This document shows positions 43,636-52,277 of a stretch of 64,000 bases of DNA, one piece after another. The translations under genes and the position numbers were made by a program. Under the pieces are notes generated by a model, which saw only the letters and a list, made by a program, of their open reading frames with translations, was not told the DNA's origin and searched no databases. Where the stretch lies: contig JAJYBB010000001.1 of the NCBI GenBank assembly GCA_021779195.1, forward strand, positions 124,001 through 188,000, read 5' to 3'. Source of the DNA: Bacteroidota bacterium. GTDB lineage: Bacteria > Bacteroidota > Bacteroidia > Bacteroidales > Paludibacteraceae. Within the stretch, counting starts at the first letter, position 1, and every line of letters starts with the position of its first letter.

Positions 43636-43694
43636 AATTCAATTAATTTTCAGGCAATTAAAAGACTAAAAAATATTTTGTTTCATATGTTCAG

Positions 43695-43726
43695 CAAAGT
43701 TAACGCAAATATTTAATAAATCACAA
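43695..43726 (-). promoter_or_regulatory. Promoter of the surface-repeat gene
   Basis: The minus strand has TAACTTTG at 43695-43702 and TTG at 43724-43726, separated by 21 nt. The predicted start of transcription is about 55 nt upstream of the ATG at 43635. Confidence 0.6.
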
Positions 43727-43820
43727 CAAAAAGTATAATATCTATCGATTTTTAGGGTTTAGATCAAACCATATCCGTTGATAAATTGTTGAATTAGTTA
43801 TAAAATTAAATTATTTGACC

Positions 43821-44585
43821 ATGCTTCTCATTCTATCACCTGCAAAAATTCTAAATTTTGAGCCTCAACAGATTGAAACTCGGTATACTCAACCTTTATT
43901 TTTAGATAAAGCTGAAAAATTGGTAGATTATATGCGTGAATTATCCGTTATCGAATTAGCGAAACGCTTACAACTAAATTCCGGATTAGCGCATCAAAAC
44001 GCCGATCGCTTTTTTAACTGGCATACGCCATTCACATCAGAAAATGCAAAACAAGCCGTGATGGCGTACTATGGTCCGGTTTTTCGTAGTCTTGATGCTG
44101 CAAGCTTTTCGGCCGACGATTTCGATTATATGCAATCGCATTTGCTTATTTTTTCAGGACTTTACGGAATGTTGCGCCCACTCGATCTAATACAACCTTA
44201 CCGACTGGAAATCAGCACTAAACTTGAGACCGAATACGGGAAAGACCTCTATGCATATTGGAGTAAACATATTACGCAAACCCTAAAAAATGCGTTAGCA
44301 AATGTCAATACAAATATTCTATTGAATTTAGCATCAAATGAGTATTTCAAAAGCATTGACAAATCAAAACTAAAAGCACAAACAATTGATTTTGAGTTTA
44401 ATCAATATAAAAATGAAAAATTGGGTAGTGCTGTTATCTATATCAAAAAAGCCCGTGGTTTAATGGCGCGATACGTCATTGAAAACCGCATTGAAGATAT
44501 TGAGGATCTCAAAGGGTTTAATGCCGAAGGGTATTGGTTTAATCCACAGTTATCAACCCATTCAAAATTTGTATTTACCCGATAG
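43821..44585 (+). CDS. yaaA: YaaA-family peroxide stress protein
   Basis: A 254-residue protein from ATG 43821 (MLLILSPAKILNFEPQ); a TTG two codons earlier is also in frame. The YaaA (DUF328) pattern is clear: FNWHTPFTSENAKQAVMAY, LLIFSGLYGMLRPLDLIQPY, NLASNEYFKSIDKSKL and the KKARGLMARYVIENRIED segment. In Escherichia coli the protein limits free iron during peroxide stress and has a DNA-binding fold. The length agrees with the family. A rho-independent terminator follows at 44722-44758. Confidence 0.93.
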   Translation: MLLILSPAKILNFEPQQIETRYTQPLFLDKAEKLVDYMRELSVIELAKRLQLNSGLAHQNADRFFNWHTPFTSENAKQAVMAYYGPVFRSLDAASFSADDFDYMQSHLLIFSGLYGMLRPLDLIQPYRLEISTKLETEYGKDLYAYWSKHITQTLKNALANVNTNILLNLASNEYFKSIDKSKLKAQTIDFEFNQYKNEKLGSAVIYIKKARGLMARYVIENRIEDIEDLKGFNAEGYWFNPQLSTHSKFVFTR

Positions 44586-44721
44586 GGAAAAATTACCCAT
44601 CTTGATTCAATAACCTTTTCACAGGCGCTGTATTAAAGAAAAAAAGAAATAATTTTCACGAACAAATTAAACCTTTTGCATTTACCATAGTCAATAAATT
44701 AAAAGTTGAAATGGCAATATC

Positions 44722-44758
44722 TCGCAAGTGTTGAAATTCTCTGCTTGCGATTTTTTTT
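44722..44758 (+). terminator. Terminator after yaaA
   Basis: A 7-bp stem, TCGCAAG at 44722-44728 with CTTGCGA at 44744-44750, is followed at once by eight T. It lies about 135 nt after the yaaA stop and upstream of the receptor gene. Confidence 0.75.
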
Positions 44759-44876
44759 GCACTTTTTTTAATAATTCTAACATATTCTTTTGGTTTTTCT
44801 TATGAAACATTTATTCCAACTGACTTTCAAACAAATCCTTATGCTTTTTACTGAAAATCTTCTCTCCATAAAAGAA

Positions 44877-47708
44877 ATGTACAATTCCGGTAAAAGTTCA
44901 ATTAAACCTTTGATCTTTATTATAATGCTAACCTTCTCAGTCGGAATTTTCGCCCAGCACAGTGTACTTTCAACCATTTTCGACTCAAAAAATGGACTTC
45001 CTTTAGAACTTGCAACTGTACGTTTACTTCGTTCCAACGACTCAACGTTGGTGGCAGGATGTCAATCGAACGATAGAGGCAGCTTTCAACTGAATAAAAT
45101 AAAACCGGGGAATTATATCTTAAAAGTAACTTTAGTTGGATATGTAAATTTCTATCAAAACTTAAAAATGGATGGGAGAGATATAATTCTAAAAGACATC
45201 CAGTTACACGAAAACATACACACACTGAAAGAACTTCAGGTTACCGGAACAGCAGCCCAAATGTCGGTAAAAGGAGATACAACTGAATTTAACGCCACCG
45301 CATTTAAGACACCCGAAAATGCAGTTGTCGAAGATTTATTGAAACGCTTGCCCGGAGTAGAAGTCAGCTCGGAAGGAAAAATAACGGTTAACGGACAGGA
45401 AATCAAAAAAATCAGGGTAAACGGGAAGAAATTTTTTAGTGACGATGTGGAAATGGCAACTAAAAACATTCCTGCCGAAATGATTGATAAGATTCAGGTG
45501 CTCGATCAGAAATCGGATATGGCACAATTAACGGGTTTCGAAGACAATGACACCGAGCGAATCATTAATTTAACATTTAAAGCCAACCGACGCAAAGGAA
45601 CTTTTGGGAACATCACCGGTGGTGCGGGCATGGATTTGAATAAACAATTTCGTTATGACGGAAATATGTTCTTAAATATGATAGATGGCGATGCACAAAC
45701 CACAGTTACAGGCGGTGGTAATAACACCAACACCTCGCGAAGCGGACGCGGCAGAGGTGCATTCAGCAACAACAGCGGCATAACCACCACTCAAAACTTA
45801 GGTATAAATAACAGTTCAATCATAAATCCAAAACTAACCATTGGAGGGGATGCATCGTTCAATCATACTTTCAACGAGACAACTTCGCAAAACAACCGCG
45901 AAAGTTATCTGCTCGACTCAACTTATATCAATAAATCGAACACGACACAACACAACGAAAATTATTCGGCAAATATGCGCGTTGAAGTGGAATGGAAACC
46001 CGATTCACTAAACACCTTTCTATTCCAGCCAAATATTAATTACAACCGTTCATTTTCAGACAGCCAAAAAGATTATACTAACCTGACTGACACCACACTT
46101 ACCAGTTATGGAAACAACTCCAATCTCGGGAACGGAACATCGCTCAGTGCTTCATTCGGATTATTATACAGCCACAAATTCCCCTCAAAAAGAGGACGAA
46201 CCCTCACTACGCACCTTCAAACATCGTTGAATCAGAATAATAGTGATAGTTATAACTATGCTCAAACCAACACTTTACTTGGCTCATCAATTTTAGATCA
46301 ATATACATCTAATAACTCAAACGCATACAACTTCAGTATTCGCATGTCGTACGTTGAACCACTTTGGAACCTAAAAAACTTTTTAGAAACTGTTGTTTCG
46401 TTCAATAATTCGACAAATATTTCGGAAAAAAATCAGTACAATAAAGATTCTGCGGGTAAATACACGCAATTAGATTCCACTTACAGTAACAATTTCAAGA
46501 ACAATTTTTATACTGAAACAATGGAATTGAATTATCGTTATACCGATAAAACGTATAATATTATGTTTGGGGTAAAAGGTGAACCTTCACAATCCTACAG
46601 CTACCGAATTTATCAAAATGGAAACAGCACGTATATTCCGCGCGAGGTATTCAATTTTGCACCAAAAGCACGTATTCAGTTTAATTTTGGCAAAAGAAAA
46701 TTTACCCGAATCGATTATCGCGGTGAAACCAACCAGCCTTCCATCAGCCAATTGCAACCTGTAAAAAACAATTCGAACCCGATGTATCTTTCCATTGGGA
46801 ATCCATTGTTGAATCCGGCATTCAATCATAGCTTACGTATGATGTACACCACTTTCAATGATAGTACATTTTCATCATTTACTGCCATGCTTTTCGGACA
46901 ACTGACCAGAGATGCATTGGTTACCAACAGTATATACGATGCTACAGGGAAACAGTACAGTCAAACCGTAAATGCCGGTGAAATGCCTTATTCTCTTAAT
47001 GCAAACATAATGTACAACGTGCCAATTGTTCAAAAACGACTTCATTTTAACACCAATACTTTTGGAGGTGTTAATCAGTATTATGGATATTCATCACGGG
47101 GATTAAATGCTAAGATATTAAATTCGGATAGCCTTCCGTTAGGAAATTTAAGCAGCACGTTTCGTTATAATGCAGGTGAAATGATTTCGTTAACTTACAC
47201 GAATGATGTGATAGAAATCGGCTTACGCGGAAGCTTTCGTTACTCAAACACTCTAAACAACCTTAACACAACTCCTTCAATCACAAAAGATTGGAGTGGC
47301 GGTGGAAATATCATGCTGCATCTTCCCTACAATATTAATATCGGAACAGATATGAATTATACTACCATGCAAGGATATGCAACAAGTGCCCAAAATCAGC
47401 TGATGTGGAATGCATCTATTGATAAATCGCTATTTAATAGCCTTGGCGTAGTTTCTTTAAAAGTGAACGACATTTTACATCAACAATTGAACTTGCGTCA
47501 GACCATTGGAGACAATTATATTCAATACACAACCTATAACACGCTCACTTCTTATTTCTTACTTAGTTTTTCTTACAAAATAAACCAATTCAAAGGTGCC
47601 AAAAATCCTGCAGATATGCGTGACCGATTTCATCGATTCGGACCAGGTGGAGATCATCCGCACGATGGTGGAGGATTTCATCCGCGAGGCGGAGGTCCTA
47701 TGGACTAA
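44877..47708 (+). CDS. TonB-dependent-type outer-membrane protein with carboxypeptidase-like N-terminus
   Basis: A protein of about 943 residues from ATG 44877 (MYNSGKSSIKPLIFIIMLTF, then a signal cleavage near GIFAQ); an ATG 29 codons upstream (44790) is less likely. Next comes a carboxypeptidase regulatory-like domain (LPLELATVRLLRSNDSTLV, GSFQLNKIKPGNYILKV), a plug-like part (VVEDLLKRLPGVEVSSEGKI, NGQEIKKIRVNGKKFFSD) and a long Asn/Ser/Thr-rich beta-barrel of the OMP_b-brl_3 type. The tail after the last strand is Gly/His-rich (GGDHPHDGGGFHPRGGG), which could bind a metal ion. No SusD partner is nearby, so glycan import is not implied. The end overlaps the convergent TIGR01777 gene by 4 nt. 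Confidence 0.88.
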   Translation: MYNSGKSSIKPLIFIIMLTFSVGIFAQHSVLSTIFDSKNGLPLELATVRLLRSNDSTLVAGCQSNDRGSFQLNKIKPGNYILKVTLVGYVNFYQNLKMDGRDIILKDIQLHENIHTLKELQVTGTAAQMSVKGDTTEFNATAFKTPENAVVEDLLKRLPGVEVSSEGKITVNGQEIKKIRVNGKKFFSDDVEMATKNIPAEMIDKIQVLDQKSDMAQLTGFEDNDTERIINLTFKANRRKGTFGNITGGAGMDLNKQFRYDGNMFLNMIDGDAQTTVTGGGNNTNTSRSGRGRGAFSNNSGITTTQNLGINNSSIINPKLTIGGDASFNHTFNETTSQNNRESYLLDSTYINKSNTTQHNENYSANMRVEVEWKPDSLNTFLFQPNINYNRSFSDSQKDYTNLTDTTLTSYGNNSNLGNGTSLSASFGLLYSHKFPSKRGRTLTTHLQTSLNQNNSDSYNYAQTNTLLGSSILDQYTSNNSNAYNFSIRMSYVEPLWNLKNFLETVVSFNNSTNISEKNQYNKDSAGKYTQLDSTYSNNFKNNFYTETMELNYRYTDKTYNIMFGVKGEPSQSYSYRIYQNGNSTYIPREVFNFAPKARIQFNFGKRKFTRIDYRGETNQPSISQLQPVKNNSNPMYLSIGNPLLNPAFNHSLRMMYTTFNDSTFSSFTAMLFGQLTRDALVTNSIYDATGKQYSQTVNAGEMPYSLNANIMYNVPIVQKRLHFNTNTFGGVNQYYGYSSRGLNAKILNSDSLPLGNLSSTFRYNAGEMISLTYTNDVIEIGLRGSFRYSNTLNNLNTTPSITKDWSGGGNIMLHLPYNINIGTDMNYTTMQGYATSAQNQLMWNASIDKSLFNSLGVVSLKVNDILHQQLNLRQTIGDNYIQYTTYNTLTSYFLLSFSYKINQFKGAKNPADMRDRFHRFGPGGDHPHDGGGFHPRGGGPMD

Positions 47709-48595
47709 TTTTCAAAATTTACAAGTTGATCTAACGCTTCTTCAATTTGTGGAAACCTGAACTTAAAACCATTATCAATCAGGTATTTTGGCAACAAATA
47801 CGAGCTATTTAATATCAGCGAAGGCTCGATTCCCACAATGGCAGCACCAAACGTTACTGCAAATGCGGGTGCCGGAATTCCAAACGGAATCCGCAATGTT
47901 TCCCGAATCGATTTCATAAGTTGAGCGTTGCGAAGTGGAGAAGGTGATGTACAATTACAAACACCTGTCATTAAGGGGTTCTCAAGAAGAAACAAAATAA
48001 CCTGGAAATAATCTTCGATGTGAATCCAACTAAACATTTGTTTTCCATCGGCTAATTTTCCACCTAATCCCAATCGGGTTAGAAGTAAAAGTGGTTGTAG
48101 TGCTCCATCATTTTTGCCTAAAACCACCGATGTACGAAGTGCGATACGGCGGGTTTTAGACAATTGGAAATCAAAAAAAACTTTTTCCCATTGTTGAACT
48201 AATTCACTCAAAAAATCATTGGCAATCAGATAATTTATTTCAGTCATCGGCATCTCCTTAGATGGTTTATACACCCCCGAAGCACTTGCGTTTATCCATA
48301 ATTTAGGGGGATTTTCAGCACATTCAATGGCTTTACCGATCAATAAAGTTGTATGGATACGCGATTCTAAAAGGGCTCGTTTATTAGCTTTGGTATGTCG
48401 ACAATTTATGGATTTTCCCGCCAGATTGACAACCAACTCTGCTCCATCAACTGCGTTTTTCAAATCAGCAGGCAACCAGGAAACATGCCCTTCTTGTCGC
48501 GAAACAATCAGAACCTTATACCCCGATTCTTCAAATCGTTTTGATAAATAACTGCCAATGAATCCGGTACCGCCGGCAATCACAACTTTTTTCAT
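47705..48595 (-). CDS. TIGR01777-family NAD(P)-dependent epimerase-like protein
   Basis: A 296-residue member of the extended SDR group. The Rossmann motif is AGGTGFIGSYLSKRF, followed by LVNLAGKSINCRH, the ASASGVYKPSKEM segment with the family Tyr, and RIALRTSVVLGKNDGALQ. The C-terminal DUF1731 part has FGIPAPAFAVTFGAAIVG and EPSLILNSSYLLPKYLID. The substrate is unknown. It lies 53 nt downstream of the DEAD-box gene on the same strand. Confidence 0.9.
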   Translation of the reverse strand: MKKVVIAGGTGFIGSYLSKRFEESGYKVLIVSRQEGHVSWLPADLKNAVDGAELVVNLAGKSINCRHTKANKRALLESRIHTTLLIGKAIECAENPPKLWINASASGVYKPSKEMPMTEINYLIANDFLSELVQQWEKVFFDFQLSKTRRIALRTSVVLGKNDGALQPLLLLTRLGLGGKLADGKQMFSWIHIEDYFQVILFLLENPLMTGVCNCTSPSPLRNAQLMKSIRETLRIPFGIPAPAFAVTFGAAIVGIEPSLILNSSYLLPKYLIDNGFKFRFPQIEEALDQLVNFEN

Positions 48596-48648
48596 AATGA
48601 CACATCAGCTTTCTTCAAGATTTGCAGCGTGAATTCAATTCGAAAAGC

Positions 48649-49977
48649 TTATTTCTTTTGACCGCGTGTTTTGGGCTTTTTATACTTAATACGCATGGCT
48701 TCGGCACGACGAACTTTCATATTTACTTTTTTGTTTTTTCCAATTTTTTCCTGAAATGCCGAAGTATGCACATCAACTTTTGGAACAGAAACCAACACGT
48801 TTTTCATCGAAGCTTTCGGTTGTTCATCTTCCGTCAGTTCGTTTGAAATCACAACTCCATCTGGCATTTTCATTATTTGAATTTTCATTTCCATCAAGGT
48901 TTCAATATTTTGGCGGTTTTCAACATCGAATTTGGAGATAAATGTCAGAGCTACTCCTTTTTTGTCAGCACGTCCGGTACGTCCAATTCGATGCATGTAG
49001 TGTTCGGGAACTTCAGGAATATCAAAATTCAGTACGTGGGTAATATCGTCGAAATCAAGCCCACGAGCCACAAGATCGGTGGCTATTAGCACTCGTAATT
49101 TATTGTCATTAAACGCCTTAAATGTTTCAAACCTGTAATTCTGCGATTTATTGGAATGAATAACGCCAATTTGTTCAGGGAACAGCGGCAAAATACGTTC
49201 AAATACTTCATCGGCAAGTTTTTTGGTAGAAACAAAAACCAACACCTTTGAAAAGTCGGGATTATGCTCCAGCAGAAAAATCAGTAAATTGATTTTGGTA
49301 TTAAAATTAGGCACTTGTATGCCGGCTTGTTTAATTTTAGCCAACGGAGTACCGGTTCTTGCCGCTTCTACCTCAAGAGGATCAATAAAAAAGTCAGCAA
49401 TAAAATTTTTCAATTCATTGGTAATGGTAGCCGAAAACATTAAATTCTGACGCTTCTTTGGCAATAAATCAATGATCCGAACTAATTGCGGACGGAAACC
49501 AAGGTTCAGCATTTCGTCAACTTCGTCAATAATAAAACGTTTGACTGATTTTAATTTTAACACGCCATTCAACACAAAATCCAGTAACCTTCCTGGCGTG
49601 GCAACTAAAACATCTAGTCCTGCATTGATCAGCGGTGTTTGCCTGACCAAATTCACACCACCGTAAACACCAGCAACACGAACCGCCATGTAGGGAGTCA
49701 GTTTTTCAACGTCTTCCACTACCTGTAAAACCAGTTCACGGGTAGGCACTATAATTAAAATTGAAGGACTATTATCTTTGCTAAATTTCCAAAGACGTAG
49801 AACAGGCAGCAAATAAGCAATGGTTTTACCGGTACCGGTTTGTGCAATTCCCACCATATCGCGACCTGACATGATTACCGAAAAGGCTTTTTCCTGAATA
49901 GTAGTAGGTTGAGTAATGCCTAAATCGTTAATTGCATTCAGCAGTGGTTTGTGAATATTGAATTCTGAAAAGGTCAT
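48649..49977 (-). CDS. DEAD-box-type ATP-dependent RNA helicase
   Basis: A helicase of 442 residues from ATG 49977 (MTFSEFNIHKPLLNAINDLG); a -7 element at 50011-50018 makes the upstream ATG at 50013 unlikely. The motifs are the Q motif around ITQPTTIQEKA, motif I AQTGTGKT, Ia PTRELVLQV, motif II DEVD at residues 151-154 (in place of the common DEAD), motif III MFSATI, and motif VI HRIGRTGRA. The C-terminal tail is basic (KVRRAEAMRIKYKKPKTRGQ) and probably binds RNA. It would remodel rRNA or mRNA structure. Confidence 0.93.
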   Translation of the reverse strand: MTFSEFNIHKPLLNAINDLGITQPTTIQEKAFSVIMSGRDMVGIAQTGTGKTIAYLLPVLRLWKFSKDNSPSILIIVPTRELVLQVVEDVEKLTPYMAVRVAGVYGGVNLVRQTPLINAGLDVLVATPGRLLDFVLNGVLKLKSVKRFIIDEVDEMLNLGFRPQLVRIIDLLPKKRQNLMFSATITNELKNFIADFFIDPLEVEAARTGTPLAKIKQAGIQVPNFNTKINLLIFLLEHNPDFSKVLVFVSTKKLADEVFERILPLFPEQIGVIHSNKSQNYRFETFKAFNDNKLRVLIATDLVARGLDFDDITHVLNFDIPEVPEHYMHRIGRTGRADKKGVALTFISKFDVENRQNIETLMEMKIQIMKMPDGVVISNELTEDEQPKASMKNVLVSVPKVDVHTSAFQEKIGKNKKVNMKVRRAEAMRIKYKKPKTRGQKK

Positions 49978-50010
49978 AAGTTGATCAATTAATAAAGTGG
50001 AAATAAAATA

Positions 50011-50018
50011 CAAAGATA
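50011..50018 (-). promoter_or_regulatory. Putative -7 element of the DEAD-box helicase gene
   Basis: The minus strand reads TATCTTTG, a fit to TAnnTTTG, 33 nt ahead of the preferred ATG at 49977. No -33 element with the usual spacing was seen. Confidence 0.45.
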
Positions 50019-50257
50019 GTGTAAATGTTTCAAAATCTGAAATTTATGCAAGTATACCGTTTCATGTTTGAATTTTAATTTTAGCTAAACACTTGATAAA
50101 ATGGAGCGTATGAGTGCTTCACCGATTTTTTTAGCAATAAAAAGACGTCGAACCAAACATGATGCTTCAATTTTAAAACATTTTCATATCAAGTTGCCAA
50201 TACCGAAAAAATTCTGGACGGATTAAGTAAATAGGCATTGATGACAGTAGAACAAAA

Positions 50258-50851
50258 TTAATCATTTAATCCTTTTTTACTGAGAATTTTCGGTATACAT
50301 TTCTCAATTCTTGACTCCCTGGTTTTAGATTGTTTTGGTTGAGAAAAGAAAAAAATATAGGCTCGTTGCCTTCCCAGCGTTAACGAATCAAAAGCACTTT
50401 TCAGATCAGGGATTGTATCAAATTTGTGTAGAAGTTCTTCAGGAACGATGTGTTCAAATTTTCTTATAAATTCAACTTTCAGACCAGCTTTTTCTACCTC
50501 TATGGCTTCAAAAATATAAGCCTTCAAAATAGATTCCATTGTTGCTATTTCCTGAACATTAGTGAACCGAATCTGACGCCCAGCCTGAACATTATCCGTT
50601 TGTTGGATTAAAATTCTTTGAACATCAGGCATTAAAGCACCTTTGAAAAATAAAAGTGCACAATAATCTTTAAACCCATGTATTAAAACAATATTCCCAT
50701 TCTGAAACGTGTAACATGGGCAACCCCATTTCAGTTCTTCGTTCAGCCCGCAGTCAAGAATGATCAGTCTCAATGAATTAAATTCATCACGCCACTTTTC
50801 GGCATTATTAAAATAAAAATCAACAATTGGATTCATATTGTTTATATTCAT
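50258..50851 (-). CDS. YdeI/DUF1801-family protein
   Basis: A 197-residue soluble protein. The DUF1801 pattern is NAEKWRDEFNSLRLIILDC, ELKWGCPCYTFQNGNIVLIH and DYCALLFFKGALMPDVQRI. The C-terminal YdeI-like part is VPEELLHKFDTIPDLKSAF and LTLGRQRAYIFFFSQPKQSK. An ATG five codons downstream (50836) is an alternative start. Members are annotated as YdeI/OmpD-associated or iron-chaperone-like, but the function is not established. Confidence 0.85.
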   Translation of the reverse strand: MNINNMNPIVDFYFNNAEKWRDEFNSLRLIILDCGLNEELKWGCPCYTFQNGNIVLIHGFKDYCALLFFKGALMPDVQRILIQQTDNVQAGRQIRFTNVQEIATMESILKAYIFEAIEVEKAGLKVEFIRKFEHIVPEELLHKFDTIPDLKSAFDSLTLGRQRAYIFFFSQPKQSKTRESRIEKCIPKILSKKGLND

Positions 50852-51056
50852 ACTATAAAATTTTAAAAATCTGAAATCGGTTCATCTGCTCCAGTTACCC
50901 CTTTCATTAATAACTACTTTATGAAATAAAAACAAAAAATGAATTTAATCGCACGAAGTTGTTAAATTGATCTCCATCAGGACGATAAAATCACACTCCA
51001 AAAGGATAATTAAGCGCTTTTCTCGACAGCGGCTGCAAATGCTGAGGAAAAAAAAT

Positions 51057-51785
51057 TCAAGGTGCTAATCGGGTTATATTCCATGAATTACCATGGCGGG
51101 TATAAAGCAAGCGATCATGTAAACGGTTGGGGCGACCCTGCCAAAACTCGATAGAAGTAGGTTTCACGGCATAACCTCCCCAATGAGGTGGCTTTGGCAC
51201 GTCATTTCCATATTTTTGCAGATAATACTCAAATTGTTTCTCCAAAAATTCTTTCGACCGAATGATTTGACTTTGTGGAGAAGCCCATGCACCAAGTTGA
51301 TTTTCAATTGGACGGGATTTAAAATAACGTATGGAAAGCAATTCGCTGATTTTTTCGACACTTCCCTCAATGCGGACTTGTCGTTCCTGCATCGGCCAAA
51401 AGAAAACCAATGCAACCATTTTATTATTAGCAATTTGCTGTCCTTTATGCCCTTCGTAATTGCTAAAAAACACGAAACAATCCATTGTAATATCTTTCAG
51501 TAAAACCACGCGCGAATGGGGCTGACCTACCTCGTCGACGGTTGAGAGTATCATTGCCGTTGGTTCATCCATCAATTTACAATCAATTGCTTCATTCAAC
51601 CACAACCCAAACTGTTCCATCCCATTTGGCAATACTTTTTGTTCATCCAATGCAGCAAACAAATATTGTTTCCGAATATCTCTGATTTTTGCTTGAGTTT
51701 TCGCGGATGAATTATCAGACAAGGAGTTAACCAAGTCCGATGAATCAGGATCGTCTGATTGTATCTGATGATTTGACTGTTTCAT
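51057..51785 (-). CDS. pdxH: PdxH, pyridoxamine 5'-phosphate oxidase
   Basis: A 242-residue FMN enzyme of vitamin B6 metabolism. The first 25 residues are a variable Ser/Asp-rich extension. The catalytic core begins at IRKQYLFAALDEQKVLPNG. Conserved parts are AMILSTVDEVGQPHSRVVLL, CFVFFSNYEGHKGQQIANN, QERQVRIEGSVEKIS, RPIENQLGAWASPQS, FWQGRPNRLHDRLLY and the closing WNITRLAP. It oxidises pyridoxamine or pyridoxine phosphate to pyridoxal phosphate. The next gene on the opposite strand is the PLP enzyme glycine dehydrogenase; the 492-nt gap between them holds only a -7 element. Confidence 0.95.
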   Translation of the reverse strand: MKQSNHQIQSDDPDSSDLVNSLSDNSSAKTQAKIRDIRKQYLFAALDEQKVLPNGMEQFGLWLNEAIDCKLMDEPTAMILSTVDEVGQPHSRVVLLKDITMDCFVFFSNYEGHKGQQIANNKMVALVFFWPMQERQVRIEGSVEKISELLSIRYFKSRPIENQLGAWASPQSQIIRSKEFLEKQFEYYLQKYGNDVPKPPHWGGYAVKPTSIEFWQGRPNRLHDRLLYTRHGNSWNITRLAP

Positions 51786-52240
51786 TGAAAAAAAAGGTTG
51801 AAAATTATACGTCGTTCAACGGCTCAAGTGAATTATTTATCTACTGATTATTATAAGCTTAGTAACAAAATATATCAATCATTACGAATCGAAATTAAAA
51901 ATTTTAATGTTGAAAAAATAAAATCAAAACTTGAATGAAACGACAATGATGCCGGCAATCAAAAACTTTTTTTGAAATCAAATCGATTTTTAAATTGCAT
52001 TAAATAAACAACAAAAACTTCATTTGGTTTAAAAAACAGATCAAAAAAGTTATCCTTACATTCAAAAATGATAATTATTTCAAAAAACAGGCACTTAAAA
52101 ATTCAATGTTTTAAGTACGATTTAATTCCCGATTTTTCAGAATTTGAATTTAAAACTTACAAGTTGAAACTCCACAAAAATTCTCAGAGTATGTCTTACA
52201 TTTTCTTTACACAAAATCGCTATTTCAGGAATAAATTGAG

Positions 52241-52248
52241 TACTTTTG
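52241..52248 (+). promoter_or_regulatory. Putative -7 element of gcvP
   Basis: TACTTTTG is a full match to TAnnTTTG and lies 30 nt ahead of the ATG at 52278. Its position downstream of the earlier in-frame ATG at 52068 argues that the 70-residue extension is not translated. The rest of 51786-52240 has no gene that I can support. Confidence 0.55.
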
Positions 52249-52277
52249 AGCCTCAAAACCCAAAAATAATCAAGGTA

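Noticed and set aside
52068-52277. A 70-residue N-terminal extension of GcvP
   Set aside because: The sequence is AT-rich and not GcvP-like, and a -7 element lies within it at 52241-52248. The start at 52278 gives the usual length and opening.
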